A stretch of DNA of 64,000 bases from UBA4416 sp040387475 (lineage in GTDB: Bacteria; Bacteroidota; Bacteroidia; B-17B0; Aurantibacillaceae), in the NCBI GenBank assembly GCA_040387475.1, contig JAZKDT010000035.1:62001-126000 (forward strand), written 5' to 3'. The position numbers were made by a program, and so were the translations under genes. Each line of letters opens with the position of its first letter. The stretch's first letter is position 1. This document shows positions 9,618 through 18,643 of this stretch, in pieces. Under the pieces are notes generated by a model. The model did not search any database. It had not been told where the DNA came from and worked only from the letters and a program-made list of their open reading frames with translations.

Positions 9618-10697
9618 TTATTTGATCATGATCCAGGCATTAGGCAAATCTGCCTTAATACTGGATAATAAATTAGCCGCGTCTTCTTTAGTGTTAAATC
9701 CACCACAGCTTACAACATGCAGGCCTTTATTATTAATGCCGCTAATAGCCGCGTTAACATGTTTGGAACGTAATTCCTTCACCAATTTTTCAGCATTTTC
9801 TTCGACACCAAAACAACCAACTACTACCTGAAATTTTCCATCATAAGAATGATCCGTAGCCAAATGTTTGACATGTTTAACCACGGTTGTTTTATCGGTA
9901 TGCGCGATGCTATCATTTATATTGGCCACTAATACATCACCGCTTTCAGATAATTTGAACGTGGCATAACCATTTGCATCTACCAATAAAGCCGGTTTTT
10001 CGGGCTGATGAATAAATACAGCTTTGTCGGCTTTAAAAATATCGGGTATATATGTTTTTTCAGGGGTGTAAAAAGGGTTGAACGACGATTCCAATAATGG
10101 TTTCATAGGCCTGGAATAGGCAGCAAATAACAAAAAGGCCAAAGTTACCGGCACACCAATAGCTAAGGTTGCTATTTTTGCATACGATCTTTTTACCGGT
10201 CTTACTACTTCTGTGGTAATCTTACGGTCTTCAAACTGTTTAATACTGATCTGTTTTTCAGGTTCAATAGCCAATTCGTTGGCAATTACAGGTTCAAAAC
10301 CAAAAGACTCCAATAAAAAATTAACATCCGTTTTTGCCTCAAACCGAAGTGTGTTTTCGGCATCCAGGTATAGCAACCCGATATTATCCAACTCAAACCG
10401 TTTTTTAACCGACAATAAAGATTGAACATAGTCTTTGTAATCTTCTACATCCCTGGTTGCTTCCATAACGGCCGTACCGTTTTTTTGCATTAAAGCAGAG
10501 ATGAGTAAGCCATCGTTATGAATTAAATTTTTGTTAAAAAGAAGGTGCTTGGATTGAGGATATAACACATTACTTCCCTTACTAAACTCGGAATTATAGC
10601 TCCGTGCCACAAATCCACCAAAATCGGGCACAATAACACAGTCATGCTTAAACAAAAGTTCAGCAATTAAATGGGTTATTTGGTTATAGTGTAGCAT
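9618..10697 (-). CDS. HU-CCDC81-like / SPOR domain membrane protein
   Basis: A 359-residue protein from the ATG at 10697. A TTG 36 bases upstream is possible but adds unlikely residues. The N-terminus (MLHYNQITHLIAELL, then CVIVPDFGGFVAR) matches the HU-like CCDC81-type domain of Bacteroidota SPOR proteins. One membrane segment lies near residues 175-193 (IATLAIGVPVTLAFLLFAA). The last 75 residues form a SPOR domain (FQVVVGCFGVEENAEKLVKEL to AWIMIK), which in known members binds denuded glycan strands at the division septum. Topology would be cytoplasmic HU domain and periplasmic SPOR domain. A role in cell-envelope or division-site biology is likely, but the HU part is not shown to bind DNA. 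Confidence 0.8.
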   Translation of the reverse strand: MLHYNQITHLIAELLFKHDCVIVPDFGGFVARSYNSEFSKGSNVLYPQSKHLLFNKNLIHNDGLLISALMQKNGTAVMEATRDVEDYKDYVQSLLSVKKRFELDNIGLLYLDAENTLRFEAKTDVNFLLESFGFEPVIANELAIEPEKQISIKQFEDRKITTEVVRPVKRSYAKIATLAIGVPVTLAFLLFAAYSRPMKPLLESSFNPFYTPEKTYIPDIFKADKAVFIHQPEKPALLVDANGYATFKLSESGDVLVANINDSIAHTDKTTVVKHVKHLATDHSYDGKFQVVVGCFGVEENAEKLVKELRSKHVNAAISGINNKGLHVVSCGGFNTKEDAANLLSSIKADLPNAWIMIK

Positions 10698-10981
10698 TTG
10701 CGGACGTCTAATGTACAGTTTTTTATCAGCCAATTACCTGTAAACTTAGTAAAAAAGGCCTTTTTTTACTAATCCTTTAATTACCAATTATTTAAAAAAT
10801 TTCAACAAATAGCCCTAATCTCATAAGCCTAATCGGGTTAAAAGCATTTTTTTGTCAGTTAAAGGCTTTATATGCCTTAGATGCCATTTTTAAAAACAAA
10901 AATGGTGTTAAAATTGTTACTGTTAGATAAGTTAACATCCAGATAAGTTTTAAATAGCTTTAATTTTACTAAAGATTATTT

Positions 10982-10989
10982 TACCTTTG
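10982..10989 (+). promoter_or_regulatory. Promoter -7 box of the DUF1571/LysM gene
   Basis: TACCTTTG matches TAnnTTTG exactly. A TTTA lies 19 bases upstream (10959-10962) at the place of the -33 TTTG box. The ATG follows at 10997, so the untranslated leader must be extremely short. Confidence 0.65.
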
Positions 10990-10996
10990 CAGCCCC

Positions 10997-11854
10997 ATGT
11001 TTAAATTAAGATCTTTCATATATAGTGTCTTCTGTTTCAGTTTCTTTTGGGGCAGTACATTATCTGCCCAAAAAGCCGCTCCCACAGCAAAAGAGGTTAT
11101 CTTTAAAATGATCAAATCCATTGATGAACTGGAACGTTTAAAATACAGTTTAAAAATCGTGGAACGCGGTAAAAAGGGTTACAACCATTACGAATCGTCG
11201 GTTAAACTTAGCAGGAAACCACGTAAGATCTATTTGTACATTAAAGGTATTGAATTGATTTGGGTAGCAGGCTGGAATGGTAATAAAGCCTATGTAAAGC
11301 CAAATTCATTTCCCTATATTAATTTAAGCCTTGATCCTTTGGGTTATTTAATGCGACAGGATCAGCATCATACCCTAAATGAAATGGGCGTTGATTATTT
11401 TGGAAGCGTGATCGAATACATTGCCCTTAAATACGGCGATAAATTTGACAACTATTTTAAACTCGAAGGCGAAGAGCGCATCAATAACCGCCCCTGCTAC
11501 AAGATCATTATCGATAACAAAGATTTTGGTTATGAAACCTATACTGTTGGAGATAACGAAAGCATTACATCCATTGCTCGCAAACTGCACGTGAGCGAGT
11601 ATATGATCCTGGAAGTAAATCCAAAGCTGAACGATTATTTTGATATTCTGAAGAAAGGGCAGAAATTAAAAGTGCCTACTGCTTATGCAAAACATGTAAC
11701 TTTATACATAGATCAGTTATATTATTTACCAATCAGTATTAAAATTCTGGACGACAAAGGTTTGTTTGAACAATACGATTATCATTTTTTACAGGTTAAT
11801 CCAAAAATCGAAGATGCCGAATTTACAACCGGTTACAAAGATTATAAATTTTAA
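10997..11854 (+). CDS. DUF1571 family periplasmic protein with a LysM insertion
   Basis: A 285-residue protein with a signal peptide (to about residue 24, TLSAQ). Residues 30-175 and 228-285 resemble the LolA-like DUF1571 fold (YSLKIVERGKKGY, YIKGIELIWVAGWNGNKAYV, LPISIKILDDKGLFEQYDY). A LysM domain (about 180-227: YTVGDNESITSIARKLHVSE, then NPKLND and LKKGQKLKVP) sits between them, so it interrupts the fold rather than being appended. LysM binds peptidoglycan or chitin-like glycans, and LolA-like folds carry lipid or lipoproteins. A wall-anchored periplasmic lipid-binding role is therefore an inference. It is followed after 21 bases by the Fe-S assembly gene. Confidence 0.7.
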   Translation: MFKLRSFIYSVFCFSFFWGSTLSAQKAAPTAKEVIFKMIKSIDELERLKYSLKIVERGKKGYNHYESSVKLSRKPRKIYLYIKGIELIWVAGWNGNKAYVKPNSFPYINLSLDPLGYLMRQDQHHTLNEMGVDYFGSVIEYIALKYGDKFDNYFKLEGEERINNRPCYKIIIDNKDFGYETYTVGDNESITSIARKLHVSEYMILEVNPKLNDYFDILKKGQKLKVPTAYAKHVTLYIDQLYYLPISIKILDDKGLFEQYDYHFLQVNPKIEDAEFTTGYKDYKF

Positions 11855-11875
11855 ATTCAGCTTATCTAAGATAAC

Positions 11876-12205
11876 ATGAGCGCCATCATTATAACAAAGA
11901 ACACAGAATTAATGCAACGGGTGATCGATGAGATAAAAACCTGTTTCGACCCGGAGATACCTGTGGATATTTGGGAGCTGGGTCTCATTTATGAACTCGA
12001 CCTAAATGATGATCATGAATTAAAGATCACCATGACCTTAACCTCTCCAAACTGCCCCGTTGCCGAAACATTACCGGCCGAAGTGGAAAACAAATTAAAG
12101 CTGGTTCAGGGCATTAAATCGGCAACGCTTACTTTAACCTTTGAGCCAACCTGGACCAAGGAAATGATGAGCGAAGTTGCTCAGCTCGAATTAGGATTTA
12201 TGTAA
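11876..12205 (+). CDS. SUF-associated Fe-S cluster assembly factor (MIP18/DUF59 family)
   Basis: A 109-residue cytoplasmic protein covering one MIP18/DUF59 domain. The visible family motifs are DPEIPVDIWELGLIYEL, the conserved LTSPNCPVAETLP (with the reactive Cys) and FEPTW near the C-terminus. Members (SufT/YitW/PaaD-like) help load Fe-S clusters onto client proteins. No other suf gene is in the window. It starts at an ATG 21 bases after the DUF1571 gene and its stop is one base from the DUF2480 gene, so the two are probably co-translated. Confidence 0.85.
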   Translation: MSAIIITKNTELMQRVIDEIKTCFDPEIPVDIWELGLIYELDLNDDHELKITMTLTSPNCPVAETLPAEVENKLKLVQGIKSATLTLTFEPTWTKEMMSEVAQLELGFM

Positions 12206-12206
12206 G

Positions 12207-12722
12207 ATGTCGGATGAAATTGTAAATAAAGTAGCCAATAGCGGTTTGTTAACCATCGACCTCGAGGAATTTTATCCTACAGGAGAAAGAGCGTTATTTG
12301 ACCTGAAACCTTTGTTGTTTCATGAGCTTATCTTAAAAGAAAAAGACTTCAGAGAATTTATAAAAAACCACGACTGGACTTTATATAAAGATAAAATGGT
12401 GGCGATCACCTGCACCGCAGATGCTATTGTTCCAACCTGGGCCTTTATGTTAGTGAGTATCGCATTAGAGCCTTTTGCTAAAAAAATTGTATTTGGTAAT
12501 TTAGAAACGCTTGAGGCAATTTTATTTGGCGAAGTCTTAAGTTCTATTAATTACACTGATTACACCGACAAGAGAGTGGTGATCAAAGGATGCAGTAACC
12601 TGCCCGTATCTACCAATGCATACGTAGATTTGGTTAGAGGGTTAAGACCATTTGCCAAATCCATCATGTACGGCGAGCCTTGTAGCACAGTGCCTTTATA
12701 TAAAGCGCCCGCGGTTAAATAG
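12207..12722 (+). CDS. DUF2480 family protein
   Basis: A 171-residue soluble protein without signal peptide. It resembles the DUF2480 family that sits next to Fe-S assembly genes in Bacteroidota: LDLEEFYP-like IDLEEFYPTGERALFDLKP, then ITCTADAIVPTWAFML and VVIKGCSNLPVSTNAYV with a conserved Cys. Its ATG is one base after the upstream DUF59 stop, which supports a shared role in Fe-S maturation, but the biochemical function is not known. Confidence 0.8.
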   Translation: MSDEIVNKVANSGLLTIDLEEFYPTGERALFDLKPLLFHELILKEKDFREFIKNHDWTLYKDKMVAITCTADAIVPTWAFMLVSIALEPFAKKIVFGNLETLEAILFGEVLSSINYTDYTDKRVVIKGCSNLPVSTNAYVDLVRGLRPFAKSIMYGEPCSTVPLYKAPAVK

Positions 12723-12740
12723 TTCAATTTTTTACACGTT

Positions 12741-12929
12741 TTGATATATTGTCCCCATGGGAATGTATTACTATTACTGGATGCTACCAATATTTTATTC
12801 TCATCCGGCAATCAATCGGCTATTTAGTTTTTAATTATGACGGATATCATTCTAATGTTTGTGCCGGAGGTACAATATATCGTTAGAACATAAGTCATTT
12901 ATATAATTATGTCCCGTAGGGACGAAATA
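12741..12929. repeat. Decayed copy of a dispersed Bacteroidota intergenic repeat
   Basis: The stretch runs from GATATATTGTCCCCATGGGA to ATTATGTCCCGTAGGGACGA. It holds paired pieces such as CATCCGGC/GCCGGAGGTAC and a GTCCCGTAGGGAC palindrome. Elements with GTCCCGTAGGGACGAAAT and GGAGGTACAATAT are familiar from Bacteroidota intergenic regions. No open reading frame is convincing here. Confidence 0.5.
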
Positions 12930-13003
12930 AGACCACAGTTTTTGCAATATAATGTGAGATAAAATCAAAATCTCCGTTATTTTTAAGTCGTATATTTAAG
13001 GTC

Positions 13004-13759
13004 TTGACTCATCCATTCAAATATTTGATCACTGTTGTTTTATTGCTCCATGTTTGCAGCATAACAGCGCAGGAAGATGGAGGCAGGAGATTGCGCAACA
13101 ATCGTAAAAATCCCGTAGTTAAAACACGTATTGGCATTTCGCCGGTTGTTGGAATATATAAAACCAATAAAAACCATACAGCAGATACGCGACCAAAAAT
13201 GGCGTATAATTTTTCTTTAAAGGAAGAAATACGCCTAGATAAAAATAACCGGGATTTTTTAATGATAGGAGCAGAGTATATGTTTCATGGCGTAAATTTT
13301 AATTCATATTATTTTTATAGCGATAGCTTACAATTGTATACCAAAGAAAGGTTGAAATATAAATATAGTATCACCATCCATGAACTTGATTTTCCTATTC
13401 AACTAAAACACTCTTTTCAAAAAGAAACCAATACTATTTTTTCTTCTTACATCTATGCAGGATATTGCTATCGCTGGCTCATTGAAGGTAATTTAAAAGT
13501 AACGGAAGATGGTAATGAACTCGTAAATCGGTATGAGCACTTAACGTTTAAAAGTCCGGCGTTTACCCCCGTAAACAGTTCTTTTTTGTGCATTGGCGGA
13601 GGTTTTCAAAAAAACACACAATTAAGACATAACGCCGTTTACGGTGAATTACAGTTCAGATACGGATTGTCGCCTTTTTATTTTAATGAATCATTTGCTC
13701 CCAGTAGCATGTATACCAATAGCCATGTTATTATGCTCACCGTTGGTTTTAAAATTTAA
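13004..13759 (+). CDS. Putative outer-membrane beta-barrel protein
   Basis: A 251-residue protein that must start at TTG (13004), because no ATG precedes the signal peptide HPFKYLITVVLLLHVCSITAQ. The mature part contains alternating strands rich in Tyr and Phe (IGAEYMFHGVNFNSYYF, YIYAGYCYRWLIEG, GELQFRYGLSPFYF) and ends in VIMLTVGFKI, the aromatic/hydrophobic last strand typical of a porin-like barrel. A TATATTTA resembling the -7 box lies about 6 bases before the start. No family is recognised; the function is unknown. It is followed two bases later by aroA. Confidence 0.6.
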   Translation: MTHPFKYLITVVLLLHVCSITAQEDGGRRLRNNRKNPVVKTRIGISPVVGIYKTNKNHTADTRPKMAYNFSLKEEIRLDKNNRDFLMIGAEYMFHGVNFNSYYFYSDSLQLYTKERLKYKYSITIHELDFPIQLKHSFQKETNTIFSSYIYAGYCYRWLIEGNLKVTEDGNELVNRYEHLTFKSPAFTPVNSSFLCIGGGFQKNTQLRHNAVYGELQFRYGLSPFYFNESFAPSSMYTNSHVIMLTVGFKI

Positions 13760-13761
13760 GA

Positions 13762-15006
13762 ATGCTTTTAAAATTACATACACCTAAACAGGCTATTTCA
13801 GGTAATCTGATATTACCGGGCTCCAAAAGTATTAGCAACCGGATCTTGATTATAAAAGCATTGTCGGGTTTGGATTTTACTGTTCAAAATCTATCCGATT
13901 CGGACGATACTAAACACCTGAAAGATGCTATTGATAGTTACAAGTTGTTGTCGATCATAGATGTGGGCCATGCAGGAACGGATATGCGGTTTTTAACGGC
14001 ATTTCTTTCCCTTAAAAAAGGGGATTATGAATTAACCGGTTCCGAAAGATTACAACAGCGACCTGTGAAAGATTTAGTGGATGTGCTTCAAACATTAGGC
14101 GCCGACATTTTATATAAAAACAAAGTAGGTTATCCGCCTTTATTAATTAGTGGAAAGCAGTTGCATGGAGGAAAAGTGGAGATCAAAGGAAATGTTAGCA
14201 GCCAGTTTATTACAGCGTTACTATTGGTGGCGCCTTATTTTACAAACGGATTGCAACTAACCATCATTGGCGAACTCGTTTCCAGGCCTTATGTTGACAT
14301 GACCATTGAGTTGATGAAAATATTTGGAGCTTCGGTTTCGTGGAACAATCATCAGATAATTGTAAAGCCTGATCCATATTCGTATGCGCAACAAACTTAT
14401 GCAGTTGAAAGCGACTGGAGCGCTGCTTCTTATTATTATAGCATGGTGGCACTTTCACCAACGGGAACTGAGTTAGGCCTGAGTAATTTATTTCAAAGAA
14501 GCTTGCAGGCAGATGCAGCTTGTGCAACTATCTACAAAAACTTTGGAGTTAGTACACGCTATTCAGAAAATGAAATAACCATTACCAAAATTCATTCAGA
14601 AAATGAAGCGGTGTTTGAATTTAATTTTATCGAATGCCCGGATATTGCACAAACACTGGTGTGTACGTGTATAGCACTAAATACACCTTTTCATATTACG
14701 GGGCTACAAACGTTGAAAGTTAAGGAAACTGACAGGATCGTTGCATTAAAAAAGGAAGCGCAAAAATTTGGAGTTGATTTAGCGTGTACTGAAAATTCGA
14801 TTCACTGGAAATCGCAACAAAAAGAGGCTACATCCAAATCGATTTCAATTTCTACCTATCATGATCATCGGATGGCGATGAGCTTTGCAAGTCTGATTTT
14901 AATGTTTGATGAAATTATTATTGAAGATGCAAAGGTCGTTTCTAAATCTTATCCTTTATTTTGGAACCACCTGAAAGAAATAGGCATTAATCACACTGAA
15001 TTATGA
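13762..15006 (+). CDS. aroA: 3-phosphoshikimate 1-carboxyvinyltransferase (EPSP synthase)
   Basis: A 414-residue cytoplasmic enzyme of the shikimate pathway. It transfers enolpyruvyl from PEP to shikimate 3-phosphate. The N-terminal PGSKSISNR loop carries the substrate-binding Lys and Ser, GTDMRFL corresponds to the usual GTAMRFL motif, SSQFITALLLVAP and KVKETDRI match the second domain, and STYHDHRMAMSFA provides the conserved DHRMAM. The length is close to the family norm (about 410-430). The stop overlaps the start of the next small membrane-protein gene by 4 bases. Confidence 0.93.
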   Translation: MLLKLHTPKQAISGNLILPGSKSISNRILIIKALSGLDFTVQNLSDSDDTKHLKDAIDSYKLLSIIDVGHAGTDMRFLTAFLSLKKGDYELTGSERLQQRPVKDLVDVLQTLGADILYKNKVGYPPLLISGKQLHGGKVEIKGNVSSQFITALLLVAPYFTNGLQLTIIGELVSRPYVDMTIELMKIFGASVSWNNHQIIVKPDPYSYAQQTYAVESDWSAASYYYSMVALSPTGTELGLSNLFQRSLQADAACATIYKNFGVSTRYSENEITITKIHSENEAVFEFNFIECPDIAQTLVCTCIALNTPFHITGLQTLKVKETDRIVALKKEAQKFGVDLACTENSIHWKSQQKEATSKSISISTYHDHRMAMSFASLILMFDEIIIEDAKVVSKSYPLFWNHLKEIGINHTEL

Positions 15007-15239
15007 GTTATACAGACGTTATTAGCACGATAGGTGTGTCACTGATTTTATTGGCATTTTTTCTGAATACCTTTAATTATCTGGAAGAGAAAAGTAAACT
15101 GTTTTTTTTGTTGAATATGGTTGGAGGTGCGTTTGCGTGTTATGGAAGTATACTGTTAAACTCTCTGCCTTTTATTATCCTGGAGGGAACCTGGAGCTTA
15201 GTGGCTTTGGTTGGATTGATTAAGAATTTAAAACAGTAA
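15003..15239 (+). CDS. Small membrane protein (CBU_0592-like)
   Basis: A 78-residue protein with two or three hydrophobic segments (about 8-25, 34-52 and 55-73). The sequence VISTIGVSLILLAFFLNTF, then GAFACYGSILLNSLPFIILEGTWSLVALVGL, resembles the CBU_0592-type small membrane domain, whose function is unknown. Its ATG overlaps the aroA stop (ATGA type), so it is probably translated together with it. The 3' end overlaps the convergent IPExxxVDY gene by 12 bases. Confidence 0.7.
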   Translation: MSYTDVISTIGVSLILLAFFLNTFNYLEEKSKLFFLLNMVGGAFACYGSILLNSLPFIILEGTWSLVALVGLIKNLKQ

Positions 15240-15725
15240 ATTCCCTTTTGCTTTTTTATCTTTCAGATCTTCTATAAAAATTTCGTGCACAATGATAAAA
15301 GCCGGGTTCAATTTAATCGCTTCAAAAATGGCATGGTTATATAAGTAACGATTATCGCCTTTAACGATTAAAAAATAATCAGAGTTCTCTAATTCAGGTA
15401 ATAGTTTGGTGGTTTGTTCCACATCGCCTGCAAAGAGATCAAATTCTACAGGTAGGGATTCTTCTTTTTTAGGTTGAAACGACGTTTGATTGGGAAGAAC
15501 ATTGAATTCGATATTTAATTCCTCATGTATAAAGCCATATAACGGAAAATAAAAATCTTCTCCTTCTTTATGTGTAAAATCTAAAAGGTCGTTCAGCTGG
15601 AGATCGATATTCAAGGCTTGATTCAGTTCATGAACTACCCGGTAGATGCTTTCGGTACAGGTAATTGAGAAGATATCAAAATCAAAATGCTCTTCAGCGT
15701 TAATATCTAAATTGTAGGTTTTCAT
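15228..15725 (-). CDS. IPExxxVDY family protein
   Basis: A 165-residue soluble protein typical of Bacteroidota. The name-giving signature appears as LPELENSDYFLIVKG (consensus IPE-x3-VDY). The front end FDFDIFSITCTESIYRVVHELNQAL fits the family pattern in which a strand is followed by a helix with LxWxLN. There is no signal or membrane segment. The function is not established. It lies upstream of fabI on the opposite end, 37 bases away, and shares its strand. Confidence 0.75.
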   Translation of the reverse strand: MKTYNLDINAEEHFDFDIFSITCTESIYRVVHELNQALNIDLQLNDLLDFTHKEGEDFYFPLYGFIHEELNIEFNVLPNQTSFQPKKEESLPVEFDLFAGDVEQTTKLLPELENSDYFLIVKGDNRYLYNHAIFEAIKLNPAFIIVHEIFIEDLKDKKAKGNLLF

Positions 15726-15762
15726 TTAGGTTAAGCTGAAGAGCATTTTATTTATAGATTTT

Positions 15763-16569
15763 TTATCCCTGTACTTTTTGTAATAATTCAGTACTGATAC
15801 CTGTATTGCTATAGCCACCATCGTGGTATAAATTCTGCATTGTTACCATACGGGTTAGATCAGAGAACATACTTACGGTAAATGCAGCACAATCATCCGC
15901 ACTTGCATTTCCTAACGGAGCTTGCAAATCTGCAAAATCATAAAAATCAGAAAAGCCTTTGATTCCATTCCCTGCCGATGTTTTAGTAGGTGATTGAGAA
16001 ATAGTATTGATACGCACTTTCTTTTGTTTACCATAATGGTAGCCAAACGTACGCGCTATGCTTTCTAACATCGCTTTAATATCTGCCATATCAGTGTAAA
16101 AAGGATAGGTTCTTTGCGCACCAATATAAGAAAGGGCAACAACGGATGCATGTTCATTTAAAGCATCTAATTTGTGTGCTGCTGCCAGCATTTTATGAAA
16201 CGATAAGGCTGATACATCAATCCCCTTTTGATAGAAATCATAGTTCAATTCAGTATAGGGAATATTTTTACGGATGTTTACGCTCATCCCAATAGAGTGT
16301 AATACGAAGTCAATTTTACCACCTAATACATCCATCGATTCGGTATATAATTTGGTAATATCTTCCATGTTAGTTGCATCTGCAGGAATGATTTTAGCGC
16401 CGGTTTCCTCCGATAATTTATTGATCTCTCCCAAACGCATAGCGATTGGAGCATTTGTCAAAGTAAATGTAGCGCCTTCTTCATGGCATTTTTGTGCTAC
16501 CTTCCAGGCGATAGAATTTTCANNNNNNNNNNTAATTCCGCGTTTTCCTTTTAATAAGTTGTAAGCCAT
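15763..16569 (-). CDS. fabI: Enoyl-[acyl-carrier-protein] reductase, interrupted by a 10-N gap
   Basis: This enzyme catalyses the last step of each fatty-acid elongation cycle (NAD(P)H-dependent enoyl-ACP reduction). I start it at the ATG at 16569 (MAYNLLKGKRG), as in Bacteroidota FabI; a frame extending upstream adds an unlikely leader. The active-site Tyr-x6-Lys appears in YTDMADIK and SYIGAQRTYPF precedes it. A run of Ns at 16523-16532 falls in the nucleotide-binding glycine loop. Family sequences have six residues between GI and ENS where four are implied here, so the gap probably stands for about 16 bases. The frame is kept on both sides. Confidence 0.92.
   Translation of the reverse strand: MAYNLLKGKRGIXXXXENSIAWKVAQKCHEEGATFTLTNAPIAMRLGEINKLSEETGAKIIPADATNMEDITKLYTESMDVLGGKIDFVLHSIGMSVNIRKNIPYTELNYDFYQKGIDVSALSFHKMLAAAHKLDALNEHASVVALSYIGAQRTYPFYTDMADIKAMLESIARTFGYHYGKQKKVRINTISQSPTKTSAGNGIKGFSDFYDFADLQAPLGNASADDCAAFTVSMFSDLTRMVTMQNLYHDGGYSNTGISTELLQKVQG
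16523..16532. other. Assembly gap (10 N) inside fabI
   Basis: Ten consecutive N bases. The reading frame of fabI continues across them. Confidence 0.95.
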
Positions 16570-16705
16570 TTTATGTGTTTTTAGTTGCGTAAATATACGA
16601 TTTACTCTTAGTTTTTTGAGAAATTTACATGCTAAATTTCTCTTGTAATTTGCTGATTGCCATAATGCTAGCAACTACCTATTAACAAAAATAAAAACAG
16701 AATAT

Positions 16706-18643
16706 TTATTCGTATAAAAAGTAATCTTTTCTAATAAAATAATTAGCTGAATTGTAAATCTGCATCATGTTTTTTTCAAGGCTATCAGCTTTTCCTTTCA
16801 GTTGCACATTGTAATTTACAGGATCTAAATTTTTATATTTCCTTAAATACGTTTGTCCGTTGGTTAACGTTTTATAATAGTAAAAACCGTTATTGTCAAC
16901 ACAACCAATTTTATCGTCTGCCGAAAATACAACATAGGGATGTTGTTCTTTCAAAATATTGATCCCAAAAGTTTGGTTCGTGTAATTGCCGCCGATAATT
17001 CCCATCACCGTTGCCGGAATATCGGGCTGGTAACAGGGCGAAGAAATAGTATCAGGTTTAAATAATTTGGGTTGATGGATAATGCAGGGAATATGATTGT
17101 AGCTAACAGGCATTTCGTAAGTATGACCCATTGATAGTCCATGATCGCCTAAAAATATAAAAACGGTATTGTTGTACCAGGATTGTTGTTTTGCCTCATC
17201 TATAAATTTTCCGATCGCCCAATCGGCATACATCGTGCAGTTATCCTGGGGTGATTTGCCGTTTGGTTTAAAAGGAATGTTTTCGGGAACCCGCCATGGC
17301 CCGTGATCGGAGGCGGTCATTAAAATCGATAAAAACGGAGCATTGTTTTTTCTGTTATTTGTCGTTTCAATTAACTTTTCCAGTAATACATGATCCGGTA
17401 CACCTAAAGTACTTTCCGAAAGTGTGTGATCGAAATCACGTTCACTAATAATGTGTTTAAATTTATTAAATTTATAATAGCCTTCCATATTATCAAAATG
17501 TGGATCGTGAGTCGTATAAAAATAGGTTTCATAACCACGGGCGCTCAATAAAGATCCAAGGCCTTTAAACGGTGTTTTAATATAGCTTCTCATCGGCTGC
17601 TCATCATACATACTGGGGTAACCGCTACTAGTTGAGAATAATCCGTTAAAAGTATGGATACCCGATGAGAAAAAATTATCGAAAAATACAGACTCCTTAT
17701 TAAGTTTATCCAGGCAAGGCGTTAAATTTTCCCCGTTATAATATCCCATTTTAAATAAACACATGCTTTCCATGATCACTATAACGATATTATAATTGTG
17801 TTTTGGGGTATCTATTATCTCACGGTTAATATCATCTTCAAAAGGAGAAGTAATTTTCAAATAATTTCTGGTGAACGCAATTTGATCATGTATGTTTTCA
17901 GGAGCCAGATATTGTTTTTTGTTACCGCCAAAGACAACAGATTTCCAGAATGTATAGTTCGCATTAATGGCGATTTGATTTATAAAGCTATTTTGAGATA
18001 CAATGGCTACACCTTCATGCAAACCTGTACGGTCAAAAATACGCCCTCTTGAACCCATGGTAACTAACGTGCATAATACCATGAATTGTATTAAACCACG
18101 TAACCGCGGTAATTGAAATTTACTTTGTGTTTCAAAAGCAATAAAATATTTTTTAGAAAAGTAAAGAAATATTCCGGCGATGGGAACAAATACTAAGAAA
18201 AATCCCCAATATGAAAAACTTCCGAATATAACGCCAACGGCAAAATCAGGACTATCGCTCCATAAAAAAGCAGTACGATTGAGATGAGTTCCAAACTGTG
18301 TGAAAAAGGGAATATCAGCTATAGATACAAAATGATAAATTAATTGAAGGATCAAAAAACTATAAAATCCAATACTATATAACTTTTGTGTTTTTAAAAG
18401 ACCAGCCAAAAGCCAGCTCAGTAGAGGTAGATAGCTAATCCAACAAAATACAGCTGTATCAAACTCAAATCCTATTTTGAAAGCATTTATTTTTTCATAA
18501 AAGGAAATGCCGTCGATGTCTGAAGATTTATTAAAAATGTAAAAGAGAAGGCGGATTAGAAAAAACAGAAACAGATTTAAAATATAAAGTTTAAATAACA
18601 GCGTCGCTTCTGCCGGTATTTTCTCTCTAATTTTTTTAAGCAT
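16706..18643 (-). CDS. LTA-synthase-like membrane sulfatase/phosphotransferase
   Basis: A 645-residue protein with about five N-terminal transmembrane segments (roughly 15-38, 60-82, 92-112, 130-155 and 178-198), followed by an extracellular alkaline-phosphatase-superfamily domain. Catalytic features of LtaS-type enzymes are visible: IVIVIMESM (metal-binding Glu), GIHTFNGLFST (nucleophile Thr), and FLGDHGLSMG (metal-binding Asp-His). In Gram-negatives such enzymes transfer phosphoglycerol or phosphoethanolamine to envelope glycans or lipids; the substrate here is unknown. The start overlaps the recN stop by 8 bases, suggesting translational coupling. Confidence 0.82.
   Translation of the reverse strand: MLKKIREKIPAEATLLFKLYILNLFLFFLIRLLFYIFNKSSDIDGISFYEKINAFKIGFEFDTAVFCWISYLPLLSWLLAGLLKTQKLYSIGFYSFLILQLIYHFVSIADIPFFTQFGTHLNRTAFLWSDSPDFAVGVIFGSFSYWGFFLVFVPIAGIFLYFSKKYFIAFETQSKFQLPRLRGLIQFMVLCTLVTMGSRGRIFDRTGLHEGVAIVSQNSFINQIAINANYTFWKSVVFGGNKKQYLAPENIHDQIAFTRNYLKITSPFEDDINREIIDTPKHNYNIVIVIMESMCLFKMGYYNGENLTPCLDKLNKESVFFDNFFSSGIHTFNGLFSTSSGYPSMYDEQPMRSYIKTPFKGLGSLLSARGYETYFYTTHDPHFDNMEGYYKFNKFKHIISERDFDHTLSESTLGVPDHVLLEKLIETTNNRKNNAPFLSILMTASDHGPWRVPENIPFKPNGKSPQDNCTMYADWAIGKFIDEAKQQSWYNNTVFIFLGDHGLSMGHTYEMPVSYNHIPCIIHQPKLFKPDTISSPCYQPDIPATVMGIIGGNYTNQTFGINILKEQHPYVVFSADDKIGCVDNNGFYYYKTLTNGQTYLRKYKNLDPVNYNVQLKGKADSLEKNMMQIYNSANYFIRKDYFLYE

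Noticed and set aside
10698..10996. Possible RNA gene in the gap before the DUF1571 gene
   Set aside because: Only AT-rich sequence and a promoter are visible; no clover-leaf or stable fold.
12560..12811. Minus-strand frame of 83 codons opposite the DUF2480 gene
   Set aside because: No recognisable domain; it lies over a well supported gene and a decayed repeat.
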